Assembly (NCBI GenBank): GCA_002841335.1
Contig: PHEY01000006.1
Span: 147,532-211,531, forward strand
From: Actinobacteria bacterium HGW-Actinobacteria-2
GTDB lineage: Bacteria > Actinomycetota > Actinomycetes > Propionibacteriales > Propionibacteriaceae
Direction: 5' to 3'
Length of the DNA stretch: 64,000 nt
Under the pieces are notes generated by a model. It did no database searches. It was not told where the DNA came from and worked only from the letters and a program-made list of their open reading frames with translations. Each line of letters begins with the position of its first letter. Position 1 is the first letter of the stretch. Below, in pieces: positions 34,751-44,182 of this stretch. The position numbers and the translations under genes are program-made.

Positions 34751-35692
34751 CTATCGCCCGAACAGCGCCCGAGCGAAGAACACCAGGTTGGCCGGACGTT
34801 CGGCCAACCGGCGAATGAAGTAACCCCACCAGTCGGTGCCGTAGGGCACGTACACCCGCACGGTCTCACCGGCGGCGGCCAGGCGTCGCTGCTCGTCGGA
34901 GCGGATGCCGTACAGCATCTGAAACTCGTAGTCGCCGGGCTCTCGTCCGGTGGCGCGGGCGAGTTCGGGCATCGCGGCGATCATCTCGGGGTCATGGGTG
35001 GCCAACAGCGGCCAGCCGGCCCCGTCCATCAGGGTGCGGGCGCAGGCCAGGTAGGCCGCCGAGACCTCTTCGCGGGTCTGGTGGGCCACCTCGGCGGGTT
35101 CGGCATAGGCGCCCTTGCACAACCGGACGCGTGACCCGGCCCCGGCCAGGACGCTCACATCGGCCAGGGTGCGGTGCAGGTAGGCCTGCACTACCCCGGC
35201 GGTGTCGGGGTAGTCGCGCCGCAGTTCGGCCAGGATGCCCAAGGTGGCATCGGTGTGGTTGTGGTCCTCGGCGTCCACGGTGACCGTGGTTCCCGCCGCC
35301 GCGGCCGCGGCACAGATCGCCCACGCGTTGGTCAGCGCGATCCGCGGGCCGTCAGGGAGGTCGAGGCCGAGCGCGGTCAGCTTCACCGACACCTCGGCCA
35401 CCTCGGCGAGGCCGGCAGCCTTCAACTCGGCCAGCAGGTGGAGATAGGCATCGCGGATCGCGGCCGCGTCGGCTTCGTTGGTGGTGTCCTCGCCCAAATG
35501 ATCGATGGTGGCCAGCAGCCCGTCGGCGGCCAAGCCGCGCACCGCGTCCAGGCATTCGGCGACCGTCTCGCCGGGGACGAAACGGTGCACCACCTTGGCG
35601 GTCATCGGCAGTCGGACGGCCCACGCGCGCGCGGAGGCGCTCCCGGCCAACGCCAGCAACGGGCCCCGCAGGACCTGGGCAAGGACACTCAT
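34751..35692 (-). CDS. Monofunctional proline dehydrogenase
   Basis: 313-residue FAD enzyme of the PutA PRODH family that oxidises L-proline to pyrroline-5-carboxylate. VDAEDHNHTD, RLCKGAYAEP and the C-terminal YVPYGTDWWGYFIRRLAERP (substrate carboxylate-binding Arg residues) are all typical. No pyrroline-5-carboxylate dehydrogenase lies nearby. The start directly abuts the stop of the HAD phosphatase gene, so the two are co-transcribed. Confidence 0.95.
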   Translation of the reverse strand: MSVLAQVLRGPLLALAGSASARAWAVRLPMTAKVVHRFVPGETVAECLDAVRGLAADGLLATIDHLGEDTTNEADAAAIRDAYLHLLAELKAAGLAEVAEVSVKLTALGLDLPDGPRIALTNAWAICAAAAAAGTTVTVDAEDHNHTDATLGILAELRRDYPDTAGVVQAYLHRTLADVSVLAGAGSRVRLCKGAYAEPAEVAHQTREEVSAAYLACARTLMDGAGWPLLATHDPEMIAAMPELARATGREPGDYEFQMLYGIRSDEQRRLAAAGETVRVYVPYGTDWWGYFIRRLAERPANLVFFARALFGR

Positions 35693-36355
35693 TCAGGCCT
35701 CCATCACAGACTCGACCAGGGCGACGTCGAGCTGTTCGAGACTATCGATCACCACGGTGGCCAGCGCCAGGACGTCGGCGGTCGGCGGGTGGAAGTGCGG
35801 CGGAACCGCGATCACCGCCATGCCCGCAGCGTGCGCGGAACGGATGCCGGCCGGGGCGTCCTCGACGGCCACGCTGCGCCGGGGGTCGGCGCCCAGCCGA
35901 CGGCAGATCTCCAGGTAGACATCGGGGGCGGGCTTGCCGACACCGCCGATCTCGGCGGTCGACAGGCGCTGCTCGATCAGGTCGCCGATGCCGAGCTGTT
36001 CGATGGCAATGTCGATCAGCACCCGGGGCGACGAACTAGCCACGCCCAGACGCCACTGGTCGCCGATCCGTCGGACGGACTCAACCGCTCCCGGCAGCGT
36101 CTTGATGCCGTCTTCGCGGTAGTGGTGAGCCATGGTGTCGATCACCCGGTCGGCAAGCTGTTCGGCCGTGCCCGGCAATCCGACCACATCGACCAGGTAG
36201 GTGGCCCACTGCTGGGTGGACATGCCCATCATCGCCGGGGTGGCGCTTTCGGGCCAGGGCACCCCCTCGGCCGCGGCGATCTCGCGCCGCACCGTGTCCC
36301 ACAGTGCCTCGGTGTCGGTGAGGGTTCCATCCATGTCGAATACGACCACGCTCAT
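35693..36355 (-). CDS. HAD-superfamily phosphatase (beta-PGM/Gph type)
   Basis: 220-residue HAD hydrolase. The nucleophile motif VFDMDGTLTDTEA at residues 5-17, motif II Ser in GVASSSPR, motif III Lys in GKPAPDVY and motif IV in VAVEDAPAG are complete. A helical cap between motifs I and II places it near beta-phosphoglucomutase and phosphoglycolate phosphatase types. The substrate is unknown. ATG 36355 begins at the conserved core. Upstream gene of proline dehydrogenase. Confidence 0.9.
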   Translation of the reverse strand: MSVVVFDMDGTLTDTEALWDTVRREIAAAEGVPWPESATPAMMGMSTQQWATYLVDVVGLPGTAEQLADRVIDTMAHHYREDGIKTLPGAVESVRRIGDQWRLGVASSSPRVLIDIAIEQLGIGDLIEQRLSTAEIGGVGKPAPDVYLEICRRLGADPRRSVAVEDAPAGIRSAHAAGMAVIAVPPHFHPPTADVLALATVVIDSLEQLDVALVESVMEA

Positions 36356-36467
36356 GAGCCCATTCTTGCTCAGTTGTGGCCCGCGGATTCTCGCTACCAC
36401 GACCGGGCCTGGGGAACCACGCACGTCAGGCCGGGGTCGGCCGAGTCGCGTCGCTAGGGTCTTGTCC

Positions 36468-38195
36468 ATGACGGCATCGCCTACCCCTCTCGTCGTTGGA
36501 CTCTGTGCTCTCACGCTGGTGTTGACTGCTTGCGGCACCGGCCCGGGTTCACCGGCCGCCCCGGTGTCCTCCAGCGGTGCGCTGTGTGCATCGAGCAATG
36601 CTCCGGTGGTCAACTCGACCACGGCGAGCTCGTCCAGTAGCGCATCGTCGAGCACTGCTCCATCGAGTGCGGCAGCCACGCCGACTGCCAGCGCGAGCAG
36701 CAGCGCCACCAGTTCTGCCACCCCATCGTGGAGTTTCGTCACTGAGCCCGATCTCAAGCCGGTCAAGCTGCAGGTGCTGAAGAACACCCTGACCGACACG
36801 TCCGGCTACATCTTCACCGCGCCGTACGCGCCGGGGGCAGCCACCGGGCAGACCGGCACCTACATCACCGACGTCGACGGCAACCCGGTGTGGTTCAAGG
36901 CGGTGCCCGGGACGAGCATGGAGAACCTCGGCTTCCGCGTCCAGACCTACCAGGGCAAGCCGGTGCTGACCACCTGGCAGGGGACGGCGGCCGGCTCGCC
37001 TGGCTACCAGAACCTGCCGATCGCCGCCCCGGAGCCGGGCGCCTGCTTCTACATCTACGACCAGAACTACAACGTCATCAAGACCGTCAGCGCGGTGGAC
37101 GGCTGGACCGCCGACCTGCACGAGATGGTGCTGACCCCGCAGGGGACGGCGCTGTTCCTCACCTTCAAGACGGTGGCCAAGGACCTCAGTGCCTACGGCG
37201 GTCCCGCCGACGGCTACGTGGGTGACTACGGCATTCAGGAGATCGATCTGGCCACCGACAAGCTGGTCTTCTCCTGGGACATGCTCGATCACATCAGCCT
37301 GAAGGACTCCTACGAGACCGCGGCCAGCGCCAACGCCACCGACGGCAACGTCTGGGACGTGTTCCATCCCAACTCTCTCGACCTCGGGCCCAACGGCGAG
37401 CTGCTGGTGTCGCTGCGCAACATGTGGGCCGGCTACGCCATCGATCCGACCAGTGGCGACATCTTGTGGCAACTCAACGGCAAGCAGCAGTCCGACGAGA
37501 CCTGGCCGCTGATCAGCCCCGAGAAGGACGCCCGGTTCTCCTGGCAGCACATGCTGCGCTTCCGCGGCACCGATCAGATCTCGCTGTTCGACGACGGCTG
37601 CTGCGGCACCAACGCCGACGGCAGTGACGAAGCCGCCCAAGGCACCTCCCGGGGGCTGGTCCTCAACGTCGACGTCGCTGAGAAGACGGCCTCGGTGGCG
37701 ACCACCGCCTACCACGACCCCACCCTGAAGGTGTCCAGCCAGGGCAGCATGCAACAGCTTGCCACTGGCGATTGGTTCGTCGGTTGGGGAATCCAGCCCT
37801 ACTTCTCCCAATACGGCGCTGCCGGTAACTCCGCGGCCAAGCCGTCCTCGAACCTGGTCTACGACGCCAAGTTCTCCGGCGACATGTTCTCCTATCGCGC
37901 CTTCCGCGACACCTGGGTCGGTATCCCGACCACGCCACCCAAGACCGTCGCCCAGTCCACCGACGGCAAGACGACCGTCTACGCCTCCTGGAACGGATCG
38001 ACCGAGACCGTCGCCTGGCAGGTGCTGGCCGGGAGTAGTCAATCCGAGCTGGCCGTCGTCGAGCCCAATGCAGCCCGCAAGGGGTTCGAAACCTCCATCG
38101 TGGTGCCCGGAACGGTCGCCTATTACCAGGTCAGGGCACTCGACAAGGCCGGCCAGGTGATCGGAACCTCTGCGGTGGTGGCGCTCTCGTCCTAG
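36468..38195 (+). CDS. Arylsulfotransferase-like lipoprotein (ASST family)
   Basis: 575-residue exported lipoprotein. The signal peptide ends in the lipobox LTAC near residue 24. A Ser/Thr/Ala-rich linker runs to about residue 88. The main domain is a beta-propeller of the Arylsulfotran family, with DLHEMVLTPQGTALF, VFHPNSLDLG, ILWQLNG and FSWQHMLRF, the His residues being those usually conserved. A roughly 85-residue C-terminal fibronectin-III-like domain closes the protein. It may transfer sulfate between phenols, but most actinobacterial members are untested. The linker suggests it reaches into the wall. Confidence 0.85.
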   Translation: MTASPTPLVVGLCALTLVLTACGTGPGSPAAPVSSSGALCASSNAPVVNSTTASSSSSASSSTAPSSAAATPTASASSSATSSATPSWSFVTEPDLKPVKLQVLKNTLTDTSGYIFTAPYAPGAATGQTGTYITDVDGNPVWFKAVPGTSMENLGFRVQTYQGKPVLTTWQGTAAGSPGYQNLPIAAPEPGACFYIYDQNYNVIKTVSAVDGWTADLHEMVLTPQGTALFLTFKTVAKDLSAYGGPADGYVGDYGIQEIDLATDKLVFSWDMLDHISLKDSYETAASANATDGNVWDVFHPNSLDLGPNGELLVSLRNMWAGYAIDPTSGDILWQLNGKQQSDETWPLISPEKDARFSWQHMLRFRGTDQISLFDDGCCGTNADGSDEAAQGTSRGLVLNVDVAEKTASVATTAYHDPTLKVSSQGSMQQLATGDWFVGWGIQPYFSQYGAAGNSAAKPSSNLVYDAKFSGDMFSYRAFRDTWVGIPTTPPKTVAQSTDGKTTVYASWNGSTETVAWQVLAGSSQSELAVVEPNAARKGFETSIVVPGTVAYYQVRALDKAGQVIGTSAVVALSS

Positions 38196-38238
38196 GGACC
38201 GCAGCCGCCTGTCGACCCACGCGAGCGGGTGGCGTCAG

Positions 38239-39198
38239 GTGGCCCTGGATGCTGCGGAGGCGCGGGCTAGCATCAATGGCGTGGAAACGGCGCTGCGTTC
38301 GCGGGTGAGCCTGCCGCTCGACCTGCGGCTGGCGCGGCGGCGTCCGGAGGTGGCGGTGGTGCCGCGGGTGCTGCGGCCGTCCGGGCTGCCCAAGCTGGAC
38401 GCGCTGGTGGCCACCCCGTCCGACCCTGCCGGGGTGCTGGTGTACTTCCCGGGTTTCGACACCCCGCTCGGCTCGTGGGAGCGGGCCAAGTGCCAATACC
38501 TGGCCGGGGTCAGCGGGCTGCAGGTGGTGCTCACCGAGATCCCCGGAATGAGCCGCTACGGCGACTCCATTCCCAGATCGGTGCGGTCCGACATGTTGCG
38601 CGGGCACATCGGGTCGTGGGCCGAGTTGAATCTGGCCTACATCTCCGAAGCACTGGCCGAGGTGGTCAACACCGAGACCATGCAGGTGTTCGGCTACTCC
38701 ACCGGTTGCTCGCTGGCTGTGGCTGCGTTGCCGGTGTTGGCCGAATGGGGGCCGATCGAGGGGCTGAACCTTGTCGAGCCGGTGGCGATCACCAAGCGCA
38801 ATATCGCCATGCTGCAAGCCCACAACCTGGCCGACTGGACCCGGCTGCCGGTATCGCTGGGTACCAACGTCGGCCACGGCTGGGTGATGGACGCACTCCG
38901 CGCCCAACGGCGCGAACCCAAGACCAAGTACGGGGTGGTCGACCTGTTGGCGATCGGGATGGTGTTGTCCAGCGCCGAGTTGGCCGCTCGGCTCGATCAG
39001 GTCGAGTTGGCGCATTGTGCGTTGGCGCGCGGATCTCGAAGTTCGTTGTGCCAGCGCGGTGATTTCGATCAACTCGACGAAGCGTTGAGTAGACGCCACG
39101 TCCCCGGCCCGACAATCATCGTGGAGGGGTTGGGGCATCAGTTGTGGCACTCGTTCCCCACGGTGGCGGCCTTGGCTGAGGCGATGCTCGCTCCCTAG
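38239..39198 (+). CDS. Alpha/beta-hydrolase-fold protein
   Basis: 319-residue protein with a nucleophile elbow GYSTGCS (Ser154 from the first start) and a late His in GLGHQLWHS, consistent with a serine hydrolase. LVYFPGFDTPLGSW is the strand and oxyanion-hole region. No signal peptide is seen. The start is uncertain: GTG 38239 or GTG 38281, neither with a good ribosome site. Substrate not predictable. Confidence 0.75.
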   Translation: MALDAAEARASINGVETALRSRVSLPLDLRLARRRPEVAVVPRVLRPSGLPKLDALVATPSDPAGVLVYFPGFDTPLGSWERAKCQYLAGVSGLQVVLTEIPGMSRYGDSIPRSVRSDMLRGHIGSWAELNLAYISEALAEVVNTETMQVFGYSTGCSLAVAALPVLAEWGPIEGLNLVEPVAITKRNIAMLQAHNLADWTRLPVSLGTNVGHGWVMDALRAQRREPKTKYGVVDLLAIGMVLSSAELAARLDQVELAHCALARGSRSSLCQRGDFDQLDEALSRRHVPGPTIIVEGLGHQLWHSFPTVAALAEAMLAP

Positions 39199-39279
39199 CC
39201 AGCGCGCTGATGGGGGAGCGGGGCAGCGGCCTTGCCTCGCCGACGTGAGGCGGTGTCCGGGGTCATCTCCCGGGAAAAT

Positions 39280-39298
39280 ATAGGTAAGGCAAACCTAA
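39280..39298. promoter_or_regulatory. DtxR/IdeR-type iron box 1
   Basis: The 19-mer beginning at 39280 matches the palindromic consensus TTAGGTTAGGCTAACCTAA at 16 of 19 positions. It lies in an A/T-rich patch containing a likely -10 (TATAGG), so binding of the metal-loaded repressor would block transcription of the P-type ATPase. Confidence 0.8.
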
Positions 39299-39309
39299 TA
39301 TCGAGGTGA

Positions 39310-39328
39310 ATAGGTTAGGCAATCCTTG
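39310..39328. promoter_or_regulatory. DtxR/IdeR-type iron box 2
   Basis: A second site starts exactly 30 bp after the first. The left half TAGGTTAGGC is perfect and the right half is degenerate, about 14 of 19 overall. Thirty base pairs is close to three helical turns, so two dimers could bind the same face. Confidence 0.65.
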
Positions 39329-39364
39329 TTTGAAATGTCAGGACTTTTCGACGAGGGTTGTTTT

Positions 39365-41272
39365 GTGAGGATCATCGACTGGACGCGCCGCTACCCGATG
39401 GTTGCCGCCACCATCGCGGTCGGGCTGTTCGGCCTGCTGCTGTTGGCCTTCGGGCAGCAGGTTGTTTCCGGATGGTTGGTCAGTGGCTATGCGTTGGCCA
39501 TCGCCGCCTGGCAGGCCTGGCACATGATCGGCGACCTTCGCCGAGGCGCGTTCGGGTTGGACGTGTTGGCCGTGCTCGCGATCACCTCCACCGTCCTCGT
39601 CGGTGATCACTGGGCGGCGCTGATCGTGGCGTTGATGCTCACCGGCGGCGAAGCCCTGGAGGACTACGCGACCTCGCGGGCCCACCAAGAGGTGTCGGCC
39701 TTGCTGGAACGCGCGCCGCACCACGCGCACCGGGCGAACGCGGAGGGAACCTTCACTGAAGTGCCGATCAGTGAGGTCGTCATCGGCGATGTTGTCATGG
39801 TCCGGCCCGGCGAAGTCGTCCCGGTCGATGGCGTCCTGGAAGGGGACGCCTGTTGGTTCGACGAGTCGTCCCTGACCGGCGAATCGCTGCCGGTGGAGCA
39901 CCAACCCGGCGACCTGGTGCTGTCGGGAACGGTGAGCCAACAGACCGTGGCCATCATTCGGGCCGAGGCCTCGGCCAAGGACAGCCAGTACCAACAGATC
40001 ATCGACCTGGTGGAGGCCGCCGCCGAGACCAAGTCGCCCATCGTGCGGCTGGCCGATCGGTACGCGGTGCCGTTCACCGCGATCTCGCTGATCATCGCCG
40101 GGGTGGCCTGGTGGCTGTCGGGTGACCCCGTCCGATTTGCCGAGGTGCTGGTGGTGGCCACACCGTGCCCACTGCTGATCGCCGCTCCGGTGGCCTTTCT
40201 GGCCGGGATGAGCCGGGCTGCGGCCAGCGGGGTGATCGTGAAGTCCGGTGCGGTCATGGAGGCACTGTCGCGAGTGCGCACTGTGGCGTTCGACAAGACC
40301 GGAACCATCACCCACGGCCAACCGGTGGTGGACGTGATCGAAGCGGCCGAAGGCGTCAACCCCGACGACGTGCTGGCACTCGCAGCCGCGGCGGAGAAGT
40401 ACTCGGCGCACGTGCTGGCCACCACCATCGTCAACGCCGCCGTCGAGCGCGGGCTCAGCGTGCCGGACGCCACCGACGTGGCGGAGGTCACTGCCTCCGG
40501 GATGACCGCGACGATCCTCGGCCGGCGCACCGCCGTCGGCAAGGCTGACCACGTCGAAGCGGTCACCGGTCATCGTCCGGCGACCGGAGAGGTGCCACCC
40601 GGGCACATCGCGATCTATGTCGGCACCGACGACGGACCTGTCGGACGGGTTCTGCTGGCTGATGAGGTGCGTTCACACGCGGCAGCCACGCTGTCCGCGC
40701 TGCATCACCTCGGCGTCCGCAACGTGGCGATGTTGACCGGCGACACCGAAGCTACCGGCCGACACGTCGCCGAGAAGGTCGGAATCGACGAGGTGCGGGC
40801 CGGGTTGCTGCCGGCCGACAAGGTCGCGTGTATGACCGAGCTTCCGCTGCGCCCGGTCGCCATGGTCGGTGACGGCGTCAACGATGCCCCGGTGCTCGCT
40901 GCCGCAGACATCGGCATCGCCATGGGCGCGCGCGGGGCCACCGCCGCGAGCGAATCGGCCGACGTGGTGATCATGCTCGACGATCTCAGCCGGGTCGCCA
41001 CCAGCATCGCCATCGCCCAACGGACGGTTCGGGTCGCCCTGCAGGCCATCTGGCTCGGTATCGCCATCAGCGTGGTGCTGATGGTCGTGGCCGCGGGGGG
41101 CCTGCTGCCGGCCATCGTCGGCGCCACCCTGCAGGAGTTCGTCGACTTGGCCGCCATCGTGGCCGCGCTGCGCGCCGTCCGTCCCGGTGCGGACGAGCGA
41201 CAACTCAGCCGTGACTTGCGGCAACTGCCGGCCTCACCCGCCCGCGAGGTCCAACCCGCGCTCGCCGCCTGA
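39365..41272 (+). CDS. Heavy-metal-transporting P1B-type ATPase, TPC motif, no N-terminal metal domain
   Basis: 635-residue membrane pump. The metal-site motif in the sixth helix is Thr-Pro-Cys at 266-268 (ATPCPLLIAAP). Phosphorylation is at Asp310 (FDKTGT), with TGES in the actuator domain and MVGDGVNDAP in the hinge. The usual SEHPLA segment reads YSAHVLA, lacking Pro. No CxxC metal-binding domain precedes the membrane part. GTG 39365 follows GAGGG by 7 nt; earlier starts would overlap iron box 2. Tandem iron boxes suggest regulation by DtxR/IdeR, so iron or manganese homeostasis is likely, although the motif alone does not fix the ion. Confidence 0.9.
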   Translation: MRIIDWTRRYPMVAATIAVGLFGLLLLAFGQQVVSGWLVSGYALAIAAWQAWHMIGDLRRGAFGLDVLAVLAITSTVLVGDHWAALIVALMLTGGEALEDYATSRAHQEVSALLERAPHHAHRANAEGTFTEVPISEVVIGDVVMVRPGEVVPVDGVLEGDACWFDESSLTGESLPVEHQPGDLVLSGTVSQQTVAIIRAEASAKDSQYQQIIDLVEAAAETKSPIVRLADRYAVPFTAISLIIAGVAWWLSGDPVRFAEVLVVATPCPLLIAAPVAFLAGMSRAAASGVIVKSGAVMEALSRVRTVAFDKTGTITHGQPVVDVIEAAEGVNPDDVLALAAAAEKYSAHVLATTIVNAAVERGLSVPDATDVAEVTASGMTATILGRRTAVGKADHVEAVTGHRPATGEVPPGHIAIYVGTDDGPVGRVLLADEVRSHAAATLSALHHLGVRNVAMLTGDTEATGRHVAEKVGIDEVRAGLLPADKVACMTELPLRPVAMVGDGVNDAPVLAAADIGIAMGARGATAASESADVVIMLDDLSRVATSIAIAQRTVRVALQAIWLGIAISVVLMVVAAGGLLPAIVGATLQEFVDLAAIVAALRAVRPGADERQLSRDLRQLPASPAREVQPALAA

Positions 41273-41297
41273 AGGTCGTGCGGCCTCGGTTCGCGCC

Positions 41298-43199
41298 TCA
41301 GCGACCGGCGTACAAACCGTCGATGACGGCCTTCGCACGGGCCAGCAACTCGCCCCGCTTGAGCTTCATCGTCGGGGTGAGGAGACCGCTGGCCTCGGAC
41401 AGGTCGGCGACCGCGAGCACGAAGCGTTGAGCCTGCTCAGCGCGGGAGAAGTGGGCGTTCGCGGCCCGCACGGTGGCCTCGAGTCGGGCGCGGAGCCGGG
41501 CGCTGGTCAGCTCGATGATCGAGCCGTCGGGAGCCGGGACGGGCACCTTGTCGGAGTTGCCAGGATGTTGGGCCCAGGTGTGGAGTTCCTCAGGGTCGAG
41601 GAGCAGGACCGCACTCAGGTAGGGCTGGGCTTCGCCCACCAACACCGCATGAGCGATCAGCGGATCTTGCTCCACCCAGTTCTCCCACGGCCCCGGCGCG
41701 ACCGTCTTGCCGCCGGAGGTGACCACGACGTCCTTGCAGCGCCCGAAGAGCCGCAGTCGACCCCGGTCGTCCAGTTCGCCCAGGTCGCCGGTGCGGAAGA
41801 AGCCGTCGACGAACGCGTCGGTGTTGTCGCCGGCCCGGTAGTACCCGGCGAACACCCCGGCCCCGCGCGCCAGCACCTCACCGTCGGCGGAGATGCGCAC
41901 GGTGGTGCCCGGCAGGGGCACGCCGACGCTCCCGGGACGGATGTCGGTGGGCAGATTGCCGGTCAGTGGGGCGGTGGTCTCGGTCAGGCCGTAGCCCTCG
42001 ACCACCGGCAGTCCGGCTCCCCAGAAGAATCGGCACAGATCGGCCTCCAGCGCGGCCGCGCCGGAGAGGAGGTAGTCCACGCGTCCGCCGAACAGGGTGC
42101 GGACGCGGGCGAAGAACAGCCGGTCGTACAGCCGGTGCCGCAGTGCCAGTCCCCGCGATGGGCGTGCGGTCGGATCGTCCTGGAGGTGTTCGAGATGGGT
42201 GGCCCACGCGATCGCGGTGCGCTGCGCCGAACGCCACACCCGGCCGAGCCCCTTGCGTTGGGCCGACGCGGTTGCGGCCGCCAGCACCTTCTGCAGTACC
42301 CGGGGCACGACCACCAGGAAGGTCGGACGCAGTACGCCGAGCGCCGGGACCACGTCCTTGGGTGAGCTCAGGTGGGCGATCCGCATGCCGTTGGCCAGGC
42401 ACACCAGTTGCAGCCCGCGGGCCAGCACATGCGCCAGCGGCAAGAAGATGATTGTGCTGCCGCCCTCGTAGATGACCTCGCGGTAGGCGGCGGCCACATT
42501 GAGCACCTGATGGACGAAGTTGCGATGGGTCAGCAGGGCGCCTTTGGGGGCGCCGGTGGTGCCGGAGGTGTAGACGATGGTGGCGACCGAGTCGAGGTCG
42601 GCCAGCCCGCGACGTTCGTCGACGACCTCCTCGGCGAGGTCGCGTCCGGCGTCGGCCAGGGCGTCCAGGTCGTGGCCGGGGTCGGCCGTCATCAGCCACA
42701 CCCCCAGAGTCGTGCGCGCTCGACCGCTCAGTGCGTGGCGCAGCTTGGCGGCCTGTTCGGCGTCACCGGCCAACCCGAGGACGACGTGCGCATCGTCGAC
42801 GATGGCGTCCACCTGGGCCGCGGCTGCGGTGTCGTACAGCGGCACGATCACCGCTCCGGCGTACCAGCAGGCCATTTCGGCGACCGCCCACTCGTAGTTG
42901 GTCGCCGACATGATCGCCACAGCTGCACCCGGCGTGACTCCGGTGGCGATCAGGCCCTTGGCCAGCGCGCGCACCTGGGTGTCGAACTCGGCGGTTGTGA
43001 CGCCCCGCCACGGCCCGCTCACCGGCGCCCCGGAATCGCGCACCTCAAAGGCGACCTGGGAGGGCGCCTGGCTCACCCGGAGCGCCAGCAGGTCACTGGC
43101 GTTGCGGTACCCGTGGCTCGTGGTCAGCATCGGAGTGCTCACTTCGGCCAAGGTGTTGAGGGACTGCGTGGCGCTGGCAGTCTTACTGTGGTCGACCAT
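41298..43199 (-). CDS. Long-chain fatty acyl-CoA synthetase (AMP-forming, FadD15-like)
   Basis: 633-residue adenylate-forming enzyme. P-loop YTSGTTGAPKGALLTH, GYGLTETTAP, RTGDLGELD and the hinge GRCKDVVVTSGGK are intact, giving fatty acid plus CoA plus ATP to acyl-CoA. It is closest in layout to actinobacterial FadD15-type synthetases of about 600 residues. ATG 43199 has a GAG element nine bases upstream; an ATG six codons earlier lacks one. Divergent from the DUF1295 gene, also lipid-linked. Confidence 0.93.
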   Translation of the reverse strand: MVDHSKTASATQSLNTLAEVSTPMLTTSHGYRNASDLLALRVSQAPSQVAFEVRDSGAPVSGPWRGVTTAEFDTQVRALAKGLIATGVTPGAAVAIMSATNYEWAVAEMACWYAGAVIVPLYDTAAAAQVDAIVDDAHVVLGLAGDAEQAAKLRHALSGRARTTLGVWLMTADPGHDLDALADAGRDLAEEVVDERRGLADLDSVATIVYTSGTTGAPKGALLTHRNFVHQVLNVAAAYREVIYEGGSTIIFLPLAHVLARGLQLVCLANGMRIAHLSSPKDVVPALGVLRPTFLVVVPRVLQKVLAAATASAQRKGLGRVWRSAQRTAIAWATHLEHLQDDPTARPSRGLALRHRLYDRLFFARVRTLFGGRVDYLLSGAAALEADLCRFFWGAGLPVVEGYGLTETTAPLTGNLPTDIRPGSVGVPLPGTTVRISADGEVLARGAGVFAGYYRAGDNTDAFVDGFFRTGDLGELDDRGRLRLFGRCKDVVVTSGGKTVAPGPWENWVEQDPLIAHAVLVGEAQPYLSAVLLLDPEELHTWAQHPGNSDKVPVPAPDGSIIELTSARLRARLEATVRAANAHFSRAEQAQRFVLAVADLSEASGLLTPTMKLKRGELLARAKAVIDGLYAGR

Positions 43200-43285
43200 C
43201 GTTGCTCGTTCCTGCATCCATTATCTGTGGAATGTCCTGTTCCCCGCTGGTGTTTCAGCGGCAAAGCTCGTGTCCAGAACAACGG

Positions 43286-44164
43286 ATGGTGATCATGGAA
43301 GATTCCGCAGGAAAGTCGTTGTTGGTTGTCGCGGTGGTAGCAATCCTGGGTATAGGCCTCGGCGTTGCTGGTAGTCAGGGCGGTGCGGCCCTGGCCGGCG
43401 TGCCCTTGTTCGGGGCCGCGGTCGCGGTGGCCTTCATTCTACAGTGGGTGATTTTTCTGCCCTCGTTTTTCCTGCGCACAGAGCGCTTTTTTGACCTCAC
43501 CGGCAGCTTCACCTATTTGGCCATCACCCTCGCCCTGGCGCTGCTGACCCCCGCTGCGGACGCTCGCACCTGGGTGCTGGCGGCGATGGTGTCGGTATGG
43601 GCGCTGCGGTTGGGGACGTTCTTGTTCCGGCGGGTCGAGCGGGTCGGCAAGGACTCCCGCTTCGACCAGATCAAGCAGTCGGCGCCCCGGTTCCTCTCGG
43701 TCTGGACGATCCAGGCGCTGTGGGTGAGCGTGACCGCGTCGGCGGCCTGGATCGCGATCACCTCGACCGTCCGCGTCGCGCTGGACGGCTGGGCGGCGGC
43801 CGGGGTGCTGCTGTGGCTGATCGGCTTCGGCATCGAAGCGGTCGCGGATGCGCAGAAGAATCGGTTCAAGGCCGACCCCGCCAATGCCGGTCAGTTCATT
43901 CGTACCGGGCTGTGGTCGCGGTCACGGCACCCCAACTACTTCGGCGAGATCGTGCTGTGGGTGGGGGTGTTGGTGGTCACCGTGCCGGTGCTGCAGGGTT
44001 GGGGCTGGGTGGCGGTGATCTCACCGATCTTCGTGACGGTGTTGTTGCTGCGGGTCAGCGGCATCCCGCTACTGGAAGCCAAGGCCGACGCCACCTGGGG
44101 TGGGCAAAGCGAGTACGAGGCGTACAAGTCGGCCACGCCGGTGCTGGTTCCCAAACTGGTCTAG
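43286..44164 (+). CDS. DUF1295 membrane protein (steroid 5-alpha-reductase-like)
   Basis: 292-residue protein with about seven membrane helices. The C-terminal block GLWSRSRHPNYFGEIVLW is the family signature, shared with steroid 5-alpha reductases and isoprenylcysteine methyltransferase-like proteins. Function is unverified; a role in lipid or isoprenoid reduction is possible. The start may be 43286 or ATG 43295; neither ribosome site is strong. Divergent from the acyl-CoA synthetase. Confidence 0.88.
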   Translation: MVIMEDSAGKSLLVVAVVAILGIGLGVAGSQGGAALAGVPLFGAAVAVAFILQWVIFLPSFFLRTERFFDLTGSFTYLAITLALALLTPAADARTWVLAAMVSVWALRLGTFLFRRVERVGKDSRFDQIKQSAPRFLSVWTIQALWVSVTASAAWIAITSTVRVALDGWAAAGVLLWLIGFGIEAVADAQKNRFKADPANAGQFIRTGLWSRSRHPNYFGEIVLWVGVLVVTVPVLQGWGWVAVISPIFVTVLLLRVSGIPLLEAKADATWGGQSEYEAYKSATPVLVPKLV

Positions 44165-44182
44165 GCAGCCTCGCCCACCCGC

